Shown in pieces: positions 13,001 to 22,990 of a DNA stretch of 64,000 bases; the stretch's first letter is position 1; each line of letters opens with the position of its first letter. The DNA is from Chondrosia reniformis. Its lineage: Eukaryota; Porifera; Demospongiae; Chondrillida; Chondrillidae. A program made the translations under genes and the position numbers. The stretch is from assembly GCA_947172415.1 (NCBI GenBank), contig OX359199.1:5763384-5827383 (forward strand), read 5' to 3'. The notes under the pieces are model-generated. The model did no database searches. It was not told the DNA's origin and saw nothing but the letters and a program-made list of their open reading frames with translations.

Positions 13001-14679
13001 AGTATTACATCATCATACCATGTCCACTTGGCCGTTATCATCGGCCATTTTCTTAACCTCCTCCAAGGCTCCCTTGTACATGATGGACTTGAAATCTCCC
13101 TAAGGTACGTAGGTATGTAGGTGTGACAGCAGGCAGTATGATGAGCGAGAAGGCATGATGACTGGGACCTACGTACTCCAGCTGTCAGTTGGCAGGTTCC
13201 ATGGTGAGTGGCATGCTGAGGCGTAGCCTTCACAGTTAGTACTCCAATCTTGTGACCAACCACATCTGATATATCCAGAGGATCTGCAACATAATTATAC
13301 AACACCTTTTTCAATACAATTGATAATTCTTATTTAATGGCTATTACACAATATGTATGATATTTAGACTAAATACATTAACTTCACTTCTTCATATAGT
13401 GAGGCCCCAAAAGTCTAGTATACAGTGCTATATGTCTTCCTCATTAGTTACTGATACTGATTGCATTATTGTATATCACCACACCAAAGGTATCAAATGC
13501 TGTTACATGCAGCGCATACCACTGTAGTACATTTAAAAATGAGGGTACTTCATGTGCACACAAGTGTAACATCCATGTACATACATGCCTTATATGGCAA
13601 TGCATACAGTATATCCTTAACAGAGATCACGTACCAAGTTTAGCTTGTGGCATCAGTAACATGTCTGTGTTGCAAATCCACACTCCATTTGGGGAATTAG
13701 ATGGAATCTGAAGTGGAATATTGGTAAGGTCAGTTACCATAGATTATAGCTACGAGATACAATATGTAGATGAACAATGTTGGCTGTTCCAAAAGACATA
13801 TCGTCTTACAGATTAAGTTAGGGCTTAATAAACTGGCTATTTGGAATACTGGATAATATTTTAAGTATTTAGCAGTGGCTCGACTGCCATTCCTTGAGTG
13901 ACACAATGAGAAGTTGTTTAGTGTAGCTAAGTCCCATAATACCATCTCCCCTTCAATTATCATACAACCTCATCAAAAAGATGCAGTTTGATTGTAAGAT
14001 GACGGACATTCAGACAGTGGGATATCTCACCAGCTTCTTCAGCAGATCCAGTAGATTGTCCATGTTGGTGTACATCAAGTTGTGTTTAAAGTCATCACTT
14101 GAGGACTGAGTATCGGGATGTGGCATAAAGGCATGGCCACAGGCACTAACCGGAAACGTGGTTCCCTGGGAAAAGGACAATTCTTCAAAGAGTTATAGGA
14201 ACAGTATTACAATAACCTACATACATTCTAACATTGCAAGACATGATATTAACGATATCTTACGAGAAGCAATATTAATATTCTTGAATTGGATAGAGCA
14301 TTGTTGTCGATGGACTACACACGCAAGAAGACAACACGATGACACAGATTACAAGCCAAGAAGAATGGCACACTCGTCCCGTTACCGTATAACCAGTTTG
14401 TGCCGATATCCTTTCAGCCGTACAGAGAAGTGCATTAAGGGCAGCACTTCCGCTACCAATGTTTGTCTGCGGGTCGTCGACTGTTAATAGGAGGGTTTTC
14501 GGGCTAATAATCTTCAGATTCTGTCTGACTAGGAGTTCTGAAAGATATAACACAAAGTATTAAATAGGATTTTAATAATTGATAAAGTGGACAGTCTAAA
14601 ATCTGCGAAATCTACCTTTGTAGATTGCATTTGCACTTTCCCTGTTCTGACAAGTACAAACAATTGCGTCCCAATCCAT
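7100..14679 (-). CDS. FCSK: L-fucose kinase (fucokinase)
   Basis: Phosphorylates free L-fucose to fucose-1-phosphate with ATP in the cytosolic GDP-fucose salvage pathway. The start ATG (14679-14677) opens [21 protein letters not shown], like animal fucokinases. The next exon has [24 protein letters not shown], matching the family's GSGGATLNAL region. A long N-terminal fucokinase domain follows (for example [23 protein letters not shown] near 12700). The C-terminal GHMP kinase domain has [20 protein letters not shown] (about 9580-9650), the ATP loop VPLGSG joined across an intron to LGTSGILSS (about 8870-8990), [12 protein letters not shown] (about 8300-8345) and [16 protein letters not shown] (about 7270-7335). 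The last exon ends [12 protein letters not shown] with the stop at 7102-7100. It is spread over roughly twenty short exons. It is divergent from CRAMP1, with 119 bp between start codons. No nucleotidyltransferase fusion of the bacterial/plant type was seen. Confidence 0.94.
8693..8730 (-). repeat. Imperfect inverted repeat (hairpin) in FCSK intron
   Basis: Arms 8693-8708 (AACTCTAGATTTTACC) and 8715-8730 pair at 15 of 16 positions around a 6 nt loop. It lies in a longer than usual FCSK intron (about 8370-8760) that also carries two copies of AATCTTAAAGCTTT (near 8455 and 8658). Probably a remnant of a small transposable element. Confidence 0.5.
11103..11290 (+). repeat. Dispersed ~190 bp repeat, copy 1 (FCSK intron)
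   Basis: Begins TTTAGAGTAAAGCCCTA and runs through GGAACTAAACCTAG, GAGCTTTGGATGA, a pyrimidine tract, TTCTCCACTGGGCCAG, TCATCAGTGACCCTG and GATCTTTTGTGA. The same ordered blocks are found at 52151-52310 (minus) and, truncated, at 61101-61211 (plus). Antisense to FCSK. Confidence 0.8.
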
Positions 14680-14798
14680 CGCGCAGTACGTACTGCTCCT
14701 GGCCTACTGGTACATGGTACAGTGTCGCTCCCGTTAATAGAAATACGTACACGCTGCTAACGGAACGCGTCGAAACTCGAAATTATTTTGGCGCGACA
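14680..14798. promoter_or_regulatory. FCSK / CRAMP1 bidirectional promoter region
   Basis: Only 119 bp separate the two divergent start codons, so both promoters and 5' UTRs lie here or overlap the genes. It is locally CpG-richer than its surroundings (AACGCGTCGAAACTCG). It holds TTTGGCGC at 14787-14794, an exact match to the E2F core TTTSGCGC, five bases before the CRAMP1 ATG. No TATA box is evident. Confidence 0.65.
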
Positions 14799-17700
14799 AT
14801 GGCGGGTGAATCTTATGACGATCCTCTGGCAAAAAGAAAACCGTGTGTCGATAGTTTTTGTAAACCTAAAAATAAAAGAAGCAGTTCATCTCTAGATCAA
14901 GACGTCAATGGGTCCAGTCAGACTAAACCTCCTCTAAAGAAACGCTGTGGGAATGATATCTCTTCAACACAAGAAAAAGTGCACGAAGGTAGGAATTAGG
15001 TACTTTGTGATGTTGAGTGTTGCCTGTATGGGGAACCATTTTTATTCGTGTAGGCTAATATATAGACTTGTATTCTAGCTTTACTTGTTAATATCTAGCC
15101 TAACCAGTAGGGTTTTACTCTATTTTAGGAAAGAGAACACTTCGATCATCAGTAAACTACAGGAAGAAACAATGGACAGAAGCTGCAACAAATACATTCT
15201 TTGAAGGTTTATATAGAGTGAGTTGAAGTAGAATTTGATATATGAGTACAATACTACTGTGTAATGCTTGTATAAATGTTAATTAACTTCTATAGCATGG
15301 AAAAGATTTTGAAAGAATTTATAATTTTATGGCCACCAAATATAGAAGGATGACTGATCCACTGATTGCAACATTGACTAACACTCAAGTAAGTTTTGAT
15401 GGTATGTCACTGTATATTAAATGGTCTATATATATAGATATATGTATAGGTGTATAAATGTGTTTCCAAGTATAACTTTCACTTTCTCCTGTCTTGCATG
15501 TAAAGGTTCGTTTTTATTACTATCAAATGTGGAAGAAGGTCTCCGACTATCTAGCTTGTGCTCAAAGTACTCAAGGGCTGTCCACCCACACTCAAGGTAT
15601 GTTACATTAGTACTACATGTACATAATAGTACCACCTGGAGTGTTTACGGTGTGCCAGGAGTGTTATGGTGTCTAGTTGTGATTTAGATGAGAAGCAGAG
15701 AAAGGTAGCTAAACCTTGCTCGGATGTAGAAACAAAATCTGATACTGCTGTAGCCACTAGTCAAAAGAACACTGAGCAGGATGGTCAGAGGGGCACCAAT
15801 GTCCCTGCCGAAGGTATTGGCTCCTCTATGGAGTCGCAGAGTGTCGCCCAACCAGCAGTGTTGTCCAAAGATTTGATCAAGGAGACTGTATTAGTGAATG
15901 GAAAGAAATTCCCCTTGGATCTTGTAGCACTGATTTGTTATGGCAAGAACAGACGTTACTTTGGAGGTGTGTATTTTGCCGTTTCCTCTCACTGCTATGA
16001 TAGTCTGATGTAGCCGGACTGCCCATCTTGCCTCCATTTTTATTATGCAAAGTTTCTAGGCTACAGTCTATCATTGTAATTGTGTTGAAGTGATACTTTA
16101 TTGTTGATATAATTTTCTAGCTGAAATCCCCAAAGCGGCTTTAGGAAACATTTTATACAGTCTTGTATATAATGGGTACGTTGAACATATGTGTTACCAT
16201 GGTTACATATATACACTATATGGCATGGTTCTTCCCAAGGTTTGCAAATGTGGAGGTTCATCCAAGAGGTCGGCATCGGAAAAAAATGAAAATAAAGTCA
16301 GTTTTTCATTTGTTTTGTGTAAAGTGACGTACTGATGATAGTCATGGCGACTTTTGTATTAGTCTCAAGTTTCCCAATGTTCGAGCACTCAGAGGACAAA
16401 CTGTGAGGTGCTGACCATGTGCAAACATGTACTCCATTTTTGTGAAGGTTTGAGTGTGTGTTTCCATAGTGACCAGGTGCCAGGATTGTGTGAGGTTGGC
16501 GTTCCTGTACTGCTGAATCTGAGGCCTGCTACCTCAGAGAGCTGGTGTCATGTCCACAGTCTAGCACAAAACCCCAGAATTCAGTAAGTTTGTAAATTTA
16601 GACTTTCTATTAACCATTTGACTTACATTATACCTTTGACTAGAATGACACTGCCAAGTCATGTCACAGTTGCAGAGGTTATAGAATTTCTAACAAGAAA
16701 ATGGAAAATTGTATCCTATATGTACTTGTGGTTCCATCCATTAATCCAAACCAGCTTTAGAGTCCTTATCTAGCAATAGTCTACCCATCATCGCCTCCTG
16801 ATGATGAGCCAGAAGGAGGAGTGTCATGCCACTCCCATCCCCACAGTATCACTCCCAGGAGAGGAAACAATTAGTAAACTATTGACTCAAGAGGTGAGCT
16901 TCTAAGTGAATAGCAAGCCTGTCCTTTTGTCATAATTAGCTAAAGGTTAATTTCCAATCTGGTACTTGTATACCTGTGTGCTGCCTGTATACCTGTGTGC
17001 TGCCCGTATACCTGTGTGCTGTCCGTATACCTGTGTGCTGCCCGTATACCTGTGTGCTGCCCGTATACCTGTGTGCTGCCCGTATACCTGTGTGCTGCCC
17101 GTATACCTGTGTGCTGCCCGTATACCTGTGTGCTGCCCGTATACCTGTGTATTATTGTATGTTTTGTATCGTAGAAAGGATCAAGCACAGATACAGTTTC
17201 CTTGTTTTATAAAATAGAAGTGGCAAGTAGTCAAGGAAATGTGAGTACCACAGCATGAACAGTAACTGATTATATAATTATGTACATCATTATTATGTGG
17301 GGAATTACATACAGATGTGCCTCTTAACTTTAAAATGAACGTTTCCAATTTCAGGGCTATCTCTGCGGTGCCCATCACAAATCATTACTGGCCATGCTGC
17401 GAATCGCAGAGATGATGAACACAATGGAACAAGTGTCTGCTGGATCTGTGAGCCCTTCCTTACAAACCTTTCTTTGGGTGTGCACCAATTAGATTCTTTC
17501 TCTGCAGTCCAAGCAGTCTCCTACCAGGGCTACACTAAGTCAGCGCAAGCCCATACCGAGCTCTGCATCACCTTTTCGGAAGCTCTCACATTTGAAAAAT
17601 AGTTGTTACTCTGCTCGTCGCAAGCTGGACTTGGAGCCCCAGGGCAAGGGGAAGGTGCTAGGTAACTCTAAATGTACTTCAGCTAACTGTAGTACTATGT

Positions 17701-19741
17701 CTGAAGGGTCTCAAGGAAGCGTCAACCTCATCTCATTTCATAAAGATGACATCAAGGAACAGAATTTTTCACACCTAAATGTTCAAGACATTTTTCAGAA
17801 TCTTCAAAAGAAGATTGGTAGCACTCCTCCCAAGCCCACAGCCAGCCCACATGCCCCTGCTGGCCAGGTGAACACGGTCATTGATCTGAACAGCACTCCT
17901 GCCAAGGCTGACAAGGAGACAGACACTTCAATCACTGCCTCTTCTCCAGATAGTCAGGTGGTTAGTTCAAACTAGAGTGATGCCATATAGATCACAATTA
18001 TTATTAATAGCTGTACAACTATAATTGTTTCCAGTTAGTTTAAAGTTCAAAGTGTTACTTGCAATATGAAATTGAAAATTGTTTTTCATTTAGCCCGAAG
18101 AGAGTGTAAAGAAGGCAGCTACTCACCAACCTATTAAGGAAACAAAGTTAGTAGCATCTAGTACAAATTTAGACTACTATACTCTTGTTGGAAATATTCC
18201 AGAGCTGCCCTCCTCAAAATATTCCTCTAATGAATATGCTTAGTTTAGATTTGTGTCGTCCATTTATATCAGCTCTATGACGTACCTTGCACCCTCAACT
18301 TAGCTTTCTAAGGCCCAAAGAAGAATCAGTGAAGAAAGCTCTCGAGGAGATCAGGGGATTGAGCTCAAGGAGGAGAAAGGGAAACATAAAGTTGCTACAG
18401 AGAGGAGGACCTAATGTAAGAGTGGATAGAGATTTACTCACATATAGTCGAGTATCTTAATGCATTCTTTAGATTCTACAAAGGCCAAATTCTCACTCGG
18501 CACTGAGAGTGTTGCCAGCAGGCATTAACACACCTGCCAATCTGAACAATTCCTCTTTGCTCTTGGATAATCTGGTGTCACAGTTAAAGGTTAAAGTACT
18601 AATCCAGGCGTTACTACGGCAACAGCAGCTTAAACTTGTTGATTTTGGTTCAACTTATTCTTTACAAAATAAACAAGCTCAACAGCAGCCTGAGGTGCCC
18701 TTTATGGCCAGTCCAACCCCGCCAACTGACATCTACCAGCAGCCGGTGCAGTTGAATTCCTCCCAGTCCAGTCTTCATGTGAATCACAAAGGTAAAAGGC
18801 ACACAGACGATTTAGGAGCAGCGGAGGTTCCAGCTGTGAGCATACCGGTTCAACCTCCACCTCACTCTACAAACCTCACTACTACATTTCCGAGTGGCAG
18901 CGTCACTCAAGACAGTATTGCATTGGCTGGGTTTTCTGGGCTCTTCCCCAATGGCCAACCACCAGTGTCTGATGAATCAGCCCCCCCAACTGGAGAACTG
19001 CAGGATGTGGCCCACAGTCTCTCTTGTAGTGAACTGCTTAGGATCCCAGAAACAATAGACAATCACAGTCTGATGGACATGCTCACGCAGCTGAAGGCTG
19101 TCTCCCCAGCCAAGGAGGCCCCTCTGAAGTCTGAATTGTCTGAGGTGAGAACCCCTAAACTATACGTGACTGGAACATTTCTTGTAGACCAAGATATAAA
19201 GCATTGTGTTGTGTTATCTAAACATATGTTTCATTAGGAAAACTTGATGTAAATGAAACTACTTTTTAATTATTGGTTAATATTACTGTTTGCTCTTTGT
19301 CCTTTAGAGGCCTGATCTCAGTTTTGAAAACTTAATGGGTAGGTATATGTAATCATACCTATAGAGGCTGTGTGTAGTATATCTATGTTTGTTGCAATAC
19401 ATATTGAAATATATAATTCGTATATCTTCCAGCACTGATTGAGTCACCTCAAAGGAACTCCAACTGCAAGGATGATATTTCCTTGGGACTAGTAAGTAAT
19501 TGCCTTTTGCACAATTTACCGAGTTAATTTTGCTTTTTGACAGTTACCTATTTCCTTTCTGTAGCCATCTACCCAGGAGGGAAGTCAAGGAAAACATCTG
19601 GTATGTCTTCTTCATGGTGAAGTGCATCTCTTTGAAACATTTCCTCATTCTCTGCAGGCCAATTCATTTCTTCCAGCATTTTTAGACGAAGATACTGTAG
19701 ACTTAATTAATTCCATTGGAAAAGCCGGCAGTGATCACTGA
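14799..19741 (+). CDS. CRAMP1: CRAMP1 (cramped-like) chromatin regulator
   Basis: Cramped/CRAMP1 is a nuclear SANT-type chromatin factor linked to histone H1 gene control and, in flies, to Polycomb functions. The start ATG (14799) gives MAGESYDDPLAKRK and a basic Ser-rich N-terminus with KRSSSSLDQD and KPPLKKRC. The SANT-like core is QWTEAATNTFFEGLYRHGKD, then FERIYNFMATKYRR, and VRFYYYQMWKKVSDYLACAQ (about 15130-15600). After an extra acidic/Ser linker comes LICYGKNRRYFG (about 15930-15965), then PVLLNLRPATSESWCHVHSL and AQNPRIQMTLPS (about 16500-16670), which align to the invariant SLAQNPRLRM region. The long low-complexity C-terminal half includes RRRKGNIKLLQRGGPN and a 240-codon exon (about 18480-19150). 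The last exons end FLDEDTVDLINSIGKAGSDH with TGA at 19739-19741. The start codon is supported by the divergent promoter. Confidence 0.88.
16966..17154. repeat. Minisatellite, 19 bp unit, CRAMP1 intron
   Basis: About ten tandem copies of TGTGTGCTGCCCGTATACC with few changes. Because the 57 bp triple period lacks stops, both strands stay open across it, giving spurious Cys/Tyr-rich reading frames. Confidence 0.95.
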
Positions 19742-19944
19742 TTTTTATTTCAGGCAGCGAGTGTGTGTATGCGTATGTGTGATTTGAATTTAACATGCTT
19801 TTTAATTCTAATCCCGTCTGAGTAAAACTTTTTATTACACGTCTTATTCAATGCCCTTAACGATTGTGTAGGATTGCGTAAAGTACTGACACTCTTAATT
19901 AATTTCGCAGTATGCTGGCTCCACGCTGCGCATGCATGTTCTAA
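19742..19944 (+). promoter_or_regulatory. CRAMP1 3' end / CSGALNACT upstream region
   Basis: 203 bp between the CRAMP1 stop and the CSGALNACT start. It must hold the CRAMP1 3' UTR and the CSGALNACT promoter. No clear poly(A) signal or TATA box was seen. Confidence 0.4.
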
Positions 19945-21913
19945 ATGGCCGGGGCAACTGGGAGATTTGCTGGGGTCTTACCAATCGTGCTTGTCATCCT
20001 GGTCGTCACACTTGCCCTTACCTTGTACAATAGAGGTCACAGTTGGACCTTTATTGGCAATTCCAATGAGGCGGGTTGCCTACAAAGATATTCCGAAGAA
20101 GACCGATTACTACGGTCATTCCTGCTGCGTGGAACCTCCGAAAGTACTTCTGAGCTCGACCTGGAAAGCAAGAGGCATATTAAGGAATTGCAGGAACGCT
20201 TAAACGCTCAAAGAATTTTGCTAAATGACCTAGAAAAGAGAAATAGGTACCTTATGCACCAGCTGCAGGCCAATGAAAGAGATTTGGAACATTCGCCGGA
20301 AGCTGGCATTCCTCTAGTGTCACCAGATGTCGTCAGGACTATGAACATTCGACAGAAAAACGAATTTGAGCTTATTCCATTCATTAGTTTCACCAAGGAC
20401 CGTCTGTACCAGCTGGAGCCAGGTCTCACCCACAGACCAGAAGATGCACCCAAAGGAGACCGTAAGAAGGAAGTACAAGAAGTGAGACTGCATGCAGCTG
20501 CATTTCTTAGAGAAATTTGCAAACAGATATTACATGCATTTGTGCACTGTCATATGTCTGTATCTGAAATACATGCTACAGGTATTAGATTCAGCAGTTA
20601 AACTGCTTAACGAGGGCAGTGATGAGACAGGATTTAGCATAGACCACTTTGTTGATGGACTGATGAGAACAGACTCTACTATGGGCACCCAGTATGAGCT
20701 CTTCTTTAAATCCCCGGTTGACCAAGAGTACCGCCATCTTGAAATATTCAGGCCTTTTGGATCGCTTCAGAGTGTTCGTAAGCAAGTGATATTCAAACAG
20801 AAAGAATGGATGAACATTATAATACCACTGAAAGGAAGGTTGGTAAATGTTCTTATATAATAATTGTACAGTACATTCCTGATATATATGCTCTTCATTA
20901 GATTGGAGACGTTTAAACAATTTTTAGAAACATTTACTGAAACTTGTATTCAAAATGATCAGCTAATTTTCCTCACAATCGTGTATTTCGGAGAGGAAGG
21001 CCTTCAAGATACTCAGAATGTACTGAATGAAAAGATGATGGCACACAATTTTACAGACTATAAATTTATTGCTAAGAATGAGGAATTCTCCAGAGGCCAG
21101 GGATTGCATGCAGGAGCAGCGGCTTGGAATGGTGGAAATGTGTTAATGTTTTTCTGCGATGTTGACATCTACTTTGATAGGTACTTTATCAACAGGTGTA
21201 GAATGAACGCTGAGCCAGGAAGAAAAGTGTACTATCCCATAGTGTTCAGCCTGTATAATCCAGAAATGGTGTATAGAGGGAAGACCATCCCTCCATTGAG
21301 TGAACAACGTGTGATTGGCAAAAACAATGGCTACTGGAGGGACTTTGGGTTTGGAATGACTTGTATTTATCGCTCTGATTTCCTATACATGAAAGGGTTT
21401 GACATGAATATTGTTGGCTGGGGTTTGGAAGATGTCAAATTATTCAGAAAAATTGTAGCCAGTAATTTTGAAGTTGTTCGGGCACCAGATCGAGGTATAC
21501 ATGTACATACCTATACTGTACCATTTGTCACAATAGCCCAGACCTTATCAAATCTTTTAATTATATGTACATGTACGTATATAGATTGAATCCTTGCACA
21601 GGCTAATTCTTTTAACAACAAGATGTCTTCATTAAGTTTATTAAGTGTCTATATGGCTTCCTAATAACATTCATTGAATACACTATTGTTGATTAAGAAT
21701 GAAACTTATTCAAATTTAAATATATTTCATGTGTTTGTCTCTGTAGGTATATTCCACTTGTACCATCCAAAGTCATGTGACTTGGACCTGTCACATGACC
21801 AGTACATCATGTGTCTGGGGAGCAAAGCTGTCTCAGAAGCCTCTCCACACCAGCTTGGACTTCTGGCCTTCCAGCACTTGGAAAAAGAGTACACCAAATA
21901 CCACAAAAACTAG
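19945..21913 (+). CDS. CSGALNACT: Chondroitin sulfate N-acetylgalactosaminyltransferase
   Basis: Golgi type II glycosyltransferase that adds GalNAc from UDP-GalNAc to start and/or extend chondroitin chains. Four exons are well defined: 19945-20481, 20582-20838, 20902-21494 and 21747-21913. They join in frame to 517 residues, close to the ~530 of vertebrate CSGALNACT1/2. The N-terminus MAGATGRFAGVLPIVLVILV (residues 1-20) begins a signal anchor that continues to about residue 28. A charged coiled-coil stem (LQERLNAQRILLNDLEKRN) follows. The CHGN-type catalytic domain shows FSRGQGLHAGA, the metal-binding DxD motif in FFCDVDIYF (D351/D353), WRDFGFGMTCIYRSDF, GWGLEDVKLFRK and GIFHLYHPKSC. It ends HLEKEYTKYHKN, TAG 21911-21913. 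An AATAAA lies at 22058-22063. Whether it corresponds to CSGALNACT1 or 2 cannot be said. Confidence 0.93.
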
Positions 21914-22057
21914 TCTTTTAATTTGAAGATTGCTGTGAAATTCACTTCCTATTCCAATAGCAGGTTGGGCCTAGATTGATGCTATATATTAAAAGATTAA
22001 CTTAACATTTACTTTCATTTAAAGCTTTACACATTGTTGTAAATTGCTGGTTTTGTA

Positions 22058-22063
22058 AATAAA
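22058..22063 (+). terminator. Poly(A) signal AATAAA of CSGALNACT
   Basis: Canonical AATAAA 145 bp after the CSGALNACT stop codon, in the sequence TTTTGTAAATAAAATG. Confidence 0.6.
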
Positions 22064-22990
22064 ATGTAGCTATATGTCCCCATGCATGTACAGTACTTCA
22101 ATTTGAAGATAGACTATGAATATTTTGTATGACGTGACCAGTTGCAGTCGTTGAGTGCATATCTATGGGATCTAAGTTGTGATCATAGCTCGTATGACGG
22201 CGTATTATAGTCGTCTCTTGGGGAACTTCCCCAATCGATTCGTCACGTGCTTCCTAGGGGTGGTCCCAGAAGAAAGTACAGAGGTAGGTTGATTTTTTCT
22301 AAGCCTGTACTGTTTCAAAAATTCAGGATCGTTTTTACAATTAACTGCTATTAGTCGGTATTTCAATAAATATTCCCTGGTGAGCAAATCTAGTATCGCC
22401 TAGCCACGGTTCGTGTCCGATCTCTAAGGTTTCCGCTTCCTTATTTAGAGCTTCTACAAGTACTGTTAGTTTGTTATGTTTCTCCCGTTGATCCATCTCT
22501 TTATGCTCCTACTCACTGCCACTTTTAATTGTCAAAGTTTTCAGAACTATTACGGAACATGTCTACCACTAACTTTTTAAGCAAGCACGAAATGTGTGTT
22601 GTAGATAGAGAGTAACGTCTGTTAGCGCATCCTGTTCGTTATATTTTCTGTTACCAGATGGTATGAAATAAACACTGTTCTATTTTCGCCATAATGAACC
22701 TTTGCGTATCGTTAGCGATGGCTTAAAAGCGAAAGATTCGCTTGCCATAGCAGATACCAAGTGTCATTCATTATAACGTCATTGTATGTGTGTCCGTTCC
22801 GTACCATGCAAGTTTAAAGAATGTGCTTTGTCGTGTGTTAAAAGTCTTGCTGTAACCATATCTCGTTTTATAAGAATTTATCGTACCGTGTTCGCTTTGT
22901 GGTACCCGTGTGTTCACTACGATACAACACAGATGTTGTTTCTCTGTATTTTGAAGGTGTATAACTTATTCAAATGTTCAAATTGTTAGG
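22064..22990 (+). promoter_or_regulatory. DOCK upstream region / 5' UTR
   Basis: About 930 bp between the CSGALNACT poly(A) signal and the DOCK start codon. It is richer in CpG than the introns and should hold the DOCK promoter and 5' UTR. A strong hairpin sits at 22718-22748. A 60-codon frame on the minus strand (22205-22387) has no recognisable homology and starts at a non-ATG codon. No other gene was seen. Confidence 0.45.
22718..22748 (+). other. Hairpin in the DOCK 5' region
   Basis: Inner stem AAGCGAA (22727-22733) with TTCGCTT (22737-22743) around a 3 nt loop. An outer stem, ATGGC (22718-22722) with GCCAT (22744-22748), has a 4 nt bulge. If transcribed it would be a stable stem-loop in the 5' UTR. 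Confidence 0.4.

Noticed and set aside
16966-17217. Cys/Tyr/Pro-rich frames on both strands
   Set aside because: Produced by the 19 bp minisatellite, with no start or splice context and no homology.
22205-22387. Basic 60-codon minus-strand frame in the DOCK upstream region
   Set aside because: Starts at a non-ATG codon, has no recognised homology and no clear splice partners; could not be supported as an exon.
22405-22425. B-box-like GGTTCGTGTCC, possible tRNA
   Set aside because: No matching A box, and the flanking bases do not form a T stem.
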